Part shown: piece after piece, positions 61,241 to 64,000 of the stretch
Position numbering within the stretch: position 1 is the stretch's first letter
Layout of the letters: the number at the start of each line of letters is the position of its first letter
Assembly: GCF_900188325.1 (NCBI RefSeq)
Contig: NZ_FZPD01000006.1
Span: 1-64,000, forward strand
Source of the DNA: Ekhidna lutea
GTDB lineage: Bacteria; Bacteroidota; Bacteroidia; Cytophagales; Cyclobacteriaceae
Length of the DNA: 64,000 bases
Direction of reading: 5' to 3'
The notes under the pieces: model-generated
Seen by the model: only the letters and a program-made list of their open reading frames with translations
What the model was told of the DNA's origin: nothing
Databases searched by the model: none
Program-made: the position numbers and the translations under genes

Positions 61241-64000
61241 ATGTTTTCTCATAAAAAAAATCACAACTATACGAATCGATCAATTCATTTATTGATTTTT
61301 CTTGTAATTCCATGCTTTTTTGCAATATCACAGACCAACGACAATAGTGATCAAAAATTAATTTCACTACCCCTTATCACTTCCTTCAGCCCTTCGGAGT
61401 ACAATGGTGGCATTCAAAACTGGGACATAGATCAGGACACTTCCGGATATATGTATGTTGCGAATAATTACGGGCTTTTAGAGTTTGACGGTTCTTCATG
61501 GAACAACTACCCTATTGCGGGAGCTACAAAGACAAGATCAGTCTTGATAGAAAGATCCAGTAACAAGATTTATGTTGGTGGGCAAAAACAACTAGGTCTA
61601 TTTGAAAGGACTGAATCTGGAATAACGTACAAAAACCTTGTACCATTAATACCTGATTCAATCATTAAGGATGAAATATGGGATATCATTGAATTCAATC
61701 AGTCAATCTACGCTAATATTTATGGAGTCATTTCCAAAGTGAATGAGAATTCAATTCAACCGCTTATTGGAGTTACCTCTGCTGAATTCCTTACTGAAGT
61801 AGATTCAAGCTTATTTGCTGGGTCAATAAACGGTCTATTCAAATTAGAGGGTGACACATTTAAATACTTAAATAATAGTGTCGGTTATAATTTTCGTGGC
61901 GTAAGTGTGTATAAAGATCGATTTCTTCTTTTTACATATGAAGGAGAAATTCTTAGCTATACAAACGAAAGGATAACGTCAGTAAAAACACAATTTGATG
62001 CATTTCTAAGTGAATCGAAAATCAATAAGGTCCTAATGTTGAAAAATGGAAATATTGTTCTCGGCACGCAGAATAATGGCTTACTAATTATAAATGAAGA
62101 TCTACAACCTATTCTTCACCTTACAAAAAATAAAGGACTGAATCATCGAACCGTCATTGCCCTTTACGAAGATAATTTCAATAACCTCTGGGTAGGACTA
62201 AATAACGGAATCTGCGTTGTGGAGCTTAGTTCACCTTTTTCGCTAATCAATGAAAATGTTGGTCTGGAGGGTACCGGGTATGCAGCAGCATCTCTGAACG
62301 AAGACATTTATCTAGGTACAAGCAGTGGTCTTTTTGAACCAAGAGGTAACATCACAGAAATGAAAGAAACCAACCGTTATGAACTTATCAAGGGAAGTGA
62401 AGGGCTAGTTAATAATGTTGAGGTTATTGAAAATGCTATCCTGTTAAGTCATCACGAGGGTGCATTTATTCTCAACAATCGCGAAATCAATCAATTTTAC
62501 AATGAAACAGGCGTTTGGGGATTTTCTAAACTGACAGATACTCAACTCCTTGGAGGTACTTATGAGGGCTTCACCATATTTGATAAAAAAGGAACCATAC
62601 CAGCTTTGAAAGGAAACCTGCATGGTTTGGGTGAATCATCACGTGTTTTTGAGTTTGACAATGACAGCACTCTATGGATGACACATGGATACAAAGGAGC
62701 TTACAAAATAAAACTACAGGCAGATTCCATTTACTCTATGGAACACTATGGTGCTGAAGATGGATTTCCTTCAGATTTACTAATAAGTGTTTATCGGATT
62801 GATGATGAACTCATTTTTACAGCAGAGACTGGAATTTATAGTTATAATCCGGAAAGTGATCGCTTTGAACCACATCCTTTTTTAAATAAATGGTTTGAAA
62901 AGCGACATGTAAGTAAAATAAAACAAATAAATAAAAACCAGATATTCTACATCGCAGGAGGACAACTTGGATTACTGAAAAAGGAATCAATTGGCGTATA
63001 TAAATCTGAAGAACAACAATTCAGAAAGATCAATGAATATATTAGTGATGATCTGGAAAACATAAGTGTAATAAACAAGGACATACTTGTTGGTGCAAAG
63101 GAGGGTTTCATAAGGTATAACCCCGAGCTAGATAGATCAATCAAGGACTCATTTGAAACGTATTTGAAACGTGTTGAGATAACCAATCAGGAAAATGAAA
63201 CGAATACCGTCACTGGCACATTCTTTCAATCCACAACCATGGATAGTCCCAAAGTAATCCGGTTTGAATACTCAACACCCTATTTCGATGGTTTGAGTAA
63301 TATTAAATTCGCATACAGGTTAGTGCCATATGAGAAGGAATGGTCTGAATGGACAGAAACCAATTGGAAAGAGTATACCAACTTGCCCGCCGGAGAATAT
63401 CAATTTGAAATTAAATCCTTGAATATTTATGAAAATGAAAGCAGAGTTGGCGTTTATCCCTTTACGATCAATCCCCAATGGTATGAGTCAAACATTGCAT
63501 ATACTTTGTATTTCGCTTTCATCGTCTTCGCCTTTTTTAGCGTACTTTATTCAAGAGAGAAAAAGCATAAGACGGAAAAACAAATTCTAAGTCAAACAAA
63601 AGAGGAGGAGATCCGTTCCAAGGACCGTGAAATTCATGAGTTTTCTGAGAAAACCAATCAGCAGATACAAGAGCTAAAGAATGAGAGACTGAAGCAAGAA
63701 ATAACCCACAAGAACAGTCAGCTGGCATCAGTAACCATGCATTTGCTTAGTAAAAATGAATTTGTAATGTCGCTCCGAAAAAAGCTAAATGAGGCGCTAA
63801 GCAATAAGGACAATACAGACTCCCTCAATCGCATTGTGAAATCCATCGACAAGAATATTGATGACGATGAGACCTGGGATACATTCGCCCAATATTTCGA
63901 TCAGGTTCATGGCAATTTCCTACAGAAAATCAAACAAGAGGTTCATTTGACTCCTCAGGAAACAAAACTCTGCGCTTACCTGAAAATGAACATGAGTACG
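61241..64000 (+). CDS. Propeller / Y_Y_Y / LuxR-type transmembrane regulator, 3' end beyond window
   Basis: The frame is open from ATG 61241 to the right edge (920 codons). A signal peptide (LLIFLVIPCFFAISQ) is followed by repeated propeller blades (YMYVANNYGLLEFDG, NNLWVGLNNGICVVE, DIYLGTSSGLFEP), then a Y_Y_Y domain (FAYRLVPYEKEWSEWTE, YTNLPAGEYQFEIK). One transmembrane helix (~752-770, YTLYFAFIVFAFFSVLYS) and a cytoplasmic coiled coil come next. The visible end LTPQETKLCAYLKMNMST is the start of a LuxR-type helix-turn-helix. It has no histidine kinase, so it is a one-component membrane regulator sensing a periplasmic sugar. It is divergent from the beta-glucan operon and probably activates it. 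Confidence 0.9.
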   Translation, partial: MFSHKKNHNYTNRSIHLLIFLVIPCFFAISQTNDNSDQKLISLPLITSFSPSEYNGGIQNWDIDQDTSGYMYVANNYGLLEFDGSSWNNYPIAGATKTRSVLIERSSNKIYVGGQKQLGLFERTESGITYKNLVPLIPDSIIKDEIWDIIEFNQSIYANIYGVISKVNENSIQPLIGVTSAEFLTEVDSSLFAGSINGLFKLEGDTFKYLNNSVGYNFRGVSVYKDRFLLFTYEGEILSYTNERITSVKTQFDAFLSESKINKVLMLKNGNIVLGTQNNGLLIINEDLQPILHLTKNKGLNHRTVIALYEDNFNNLWVGLNNGICVVELSSPFSLINENVGLEGTGYAAASLNEDIYLGTSSGLFEPRGNITEMKETNRYELIKGSEGLVNNVEVIENAILLSHHEGAFILNNREINQFYNETGVWGFSKLTDTQLLGGTYEGFTIFDKKGTIPALKGNLHGLGESSRVFEFDNDSTLWMTHGYKGAYKIKLQADSIYSMEHYGAEDGFPSDLLISVYRIDDELIFTAETGIYSYNPESDRFEPHPFLNKWFEKRHVSKIKQINKNQIFYIAGGQLGLLKKESIGVYKSEEQQFRKINEYISDDLENISVINKDILVGAKEGFIRYNPELDRSIKDSFETYLKRVEITNQENETNTVTGTFFQSTTMDSPKVIRFEYSTPYFDGLSNIKFAYRLVPYEKEWSEWTETNWKEYTNLPAGEYQFEIKSLNIYENESRVGVYPFTINPQWYESNIAYTLYFAFIVFAFFSVLYSREKKHKTEKQILSQTKEEEIRSKDREIHEFSEKTNQQIQELKNERLKQEITHKNSQLASVTMHLLSKNEFVMSLRKKLNEALSNKDNTDSLNRIVKSIDKNIDDDETWDTFAQYFDQVHGNFLQKIKQEVHLTPQETKLCAYLKMNMST

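Overview
The window looks like a chromosome segment of a marine-type Bacteroidota, most likely order Cytophagales. The evidence is paired SusC/SusD genes, surface lipoproteins with acidic residues after the lipobox Cys, a type IX secretion (T9SS) C-terminal domain on an amylase, periplasmic-propeller (Y_Y_Y) regulators, and start sites without clear Shine-Dalgarno sequences. No tRNA, rRNA, CRISPR array, insertion sequence or prophage was seen. This is an inference from gene content; no database was searched.

Region A (1-12090, all minus strand) is a tight five-gene cell-envelope operon. In order of transcription it encodes a small PKD protein, an unrecognised secreted protein, a 14-repeat two-propeller/Y_Y_Y sensor with no signalling output domain, a TPR + PD40 propeller + carboxypeptidase-regulatory + OmpA protein with the architecture of the T9SS protein PorE, and a giant repetitive surface protein (at least 1955 residues). 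The giant protein runs off the left edge inside a tandem array of nearly identical 288-bp (96-residue) Ig-like repeats. A perfect 13-bp inverted repeat lies just upstream of its start.

Region B (12202-15582, minus) is a compact five-gene operon around a Rab/Ras-like small GTPase: GTPase, PAS-coiled-coil-LytTR regulator (overlapping the GTPase gene by 4 bp), coiled-coil protein, a roadblock-like protein related to the N-terminal half of some OmpA-family proteins, and a membrane-anchored peptidoglycan-binding protein. A clear terminator follows. This is the best candidate in the window for an undescribed system: a GTPase module that could link the cytoplasm, the cell wall and transcription.

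Region C (15657-38559) is a complete alpha-glucan (starch/maltodextrin/glycogen) utilisation locus. A minus-strand operon encodes GH31 alpha-glucosidase, two GH13 lipoproteins, an MFS sugar importer, ROK glucokinase and 6-phosphofructokinase. A LacI-family regulator sits between it and a plus-strand set: SusE/F-like binding protein, T9SS-exported GH13, SusC, SusD, an esterase-like lipoprotein and a SusA-like neopullulanase. Three near-identical palindromes of the CGCAAACGTTTGCG type lie upstream of the GH31 operon, between lacI and the SusE/F gene, and upstream of susC, which makes one LacI regulon likely.

Region D (38631-39683) is one orphan lipoprotein with an internal duplication. Region E (39991-61048, all minus) is a twelve-gene beta-glucan (laminarin-like beta-1,3/1,6-glucan) locus: PKD surface glycan-binding lipoprotein, GH16, SusC, SusD, GPH-type MFS, GH17, a clan GH-A hydrolase of uncertain family, GH30, a large cytoplasmic phosphorylase resembling GH149, a cytoplasmic GH17, BglX-like GH3 and a sugar-porter MFS. 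A divergent propeller/Y_Y_Y/LuxR-type regulator (61241 to beyond the right edge) probably controls it. In both sugar loci the abundant surface glycan-binding lipoprotein gene is promoter-proximal and followed by a strong intrinsic terminator, which suggests the same way of setting expression ratios.
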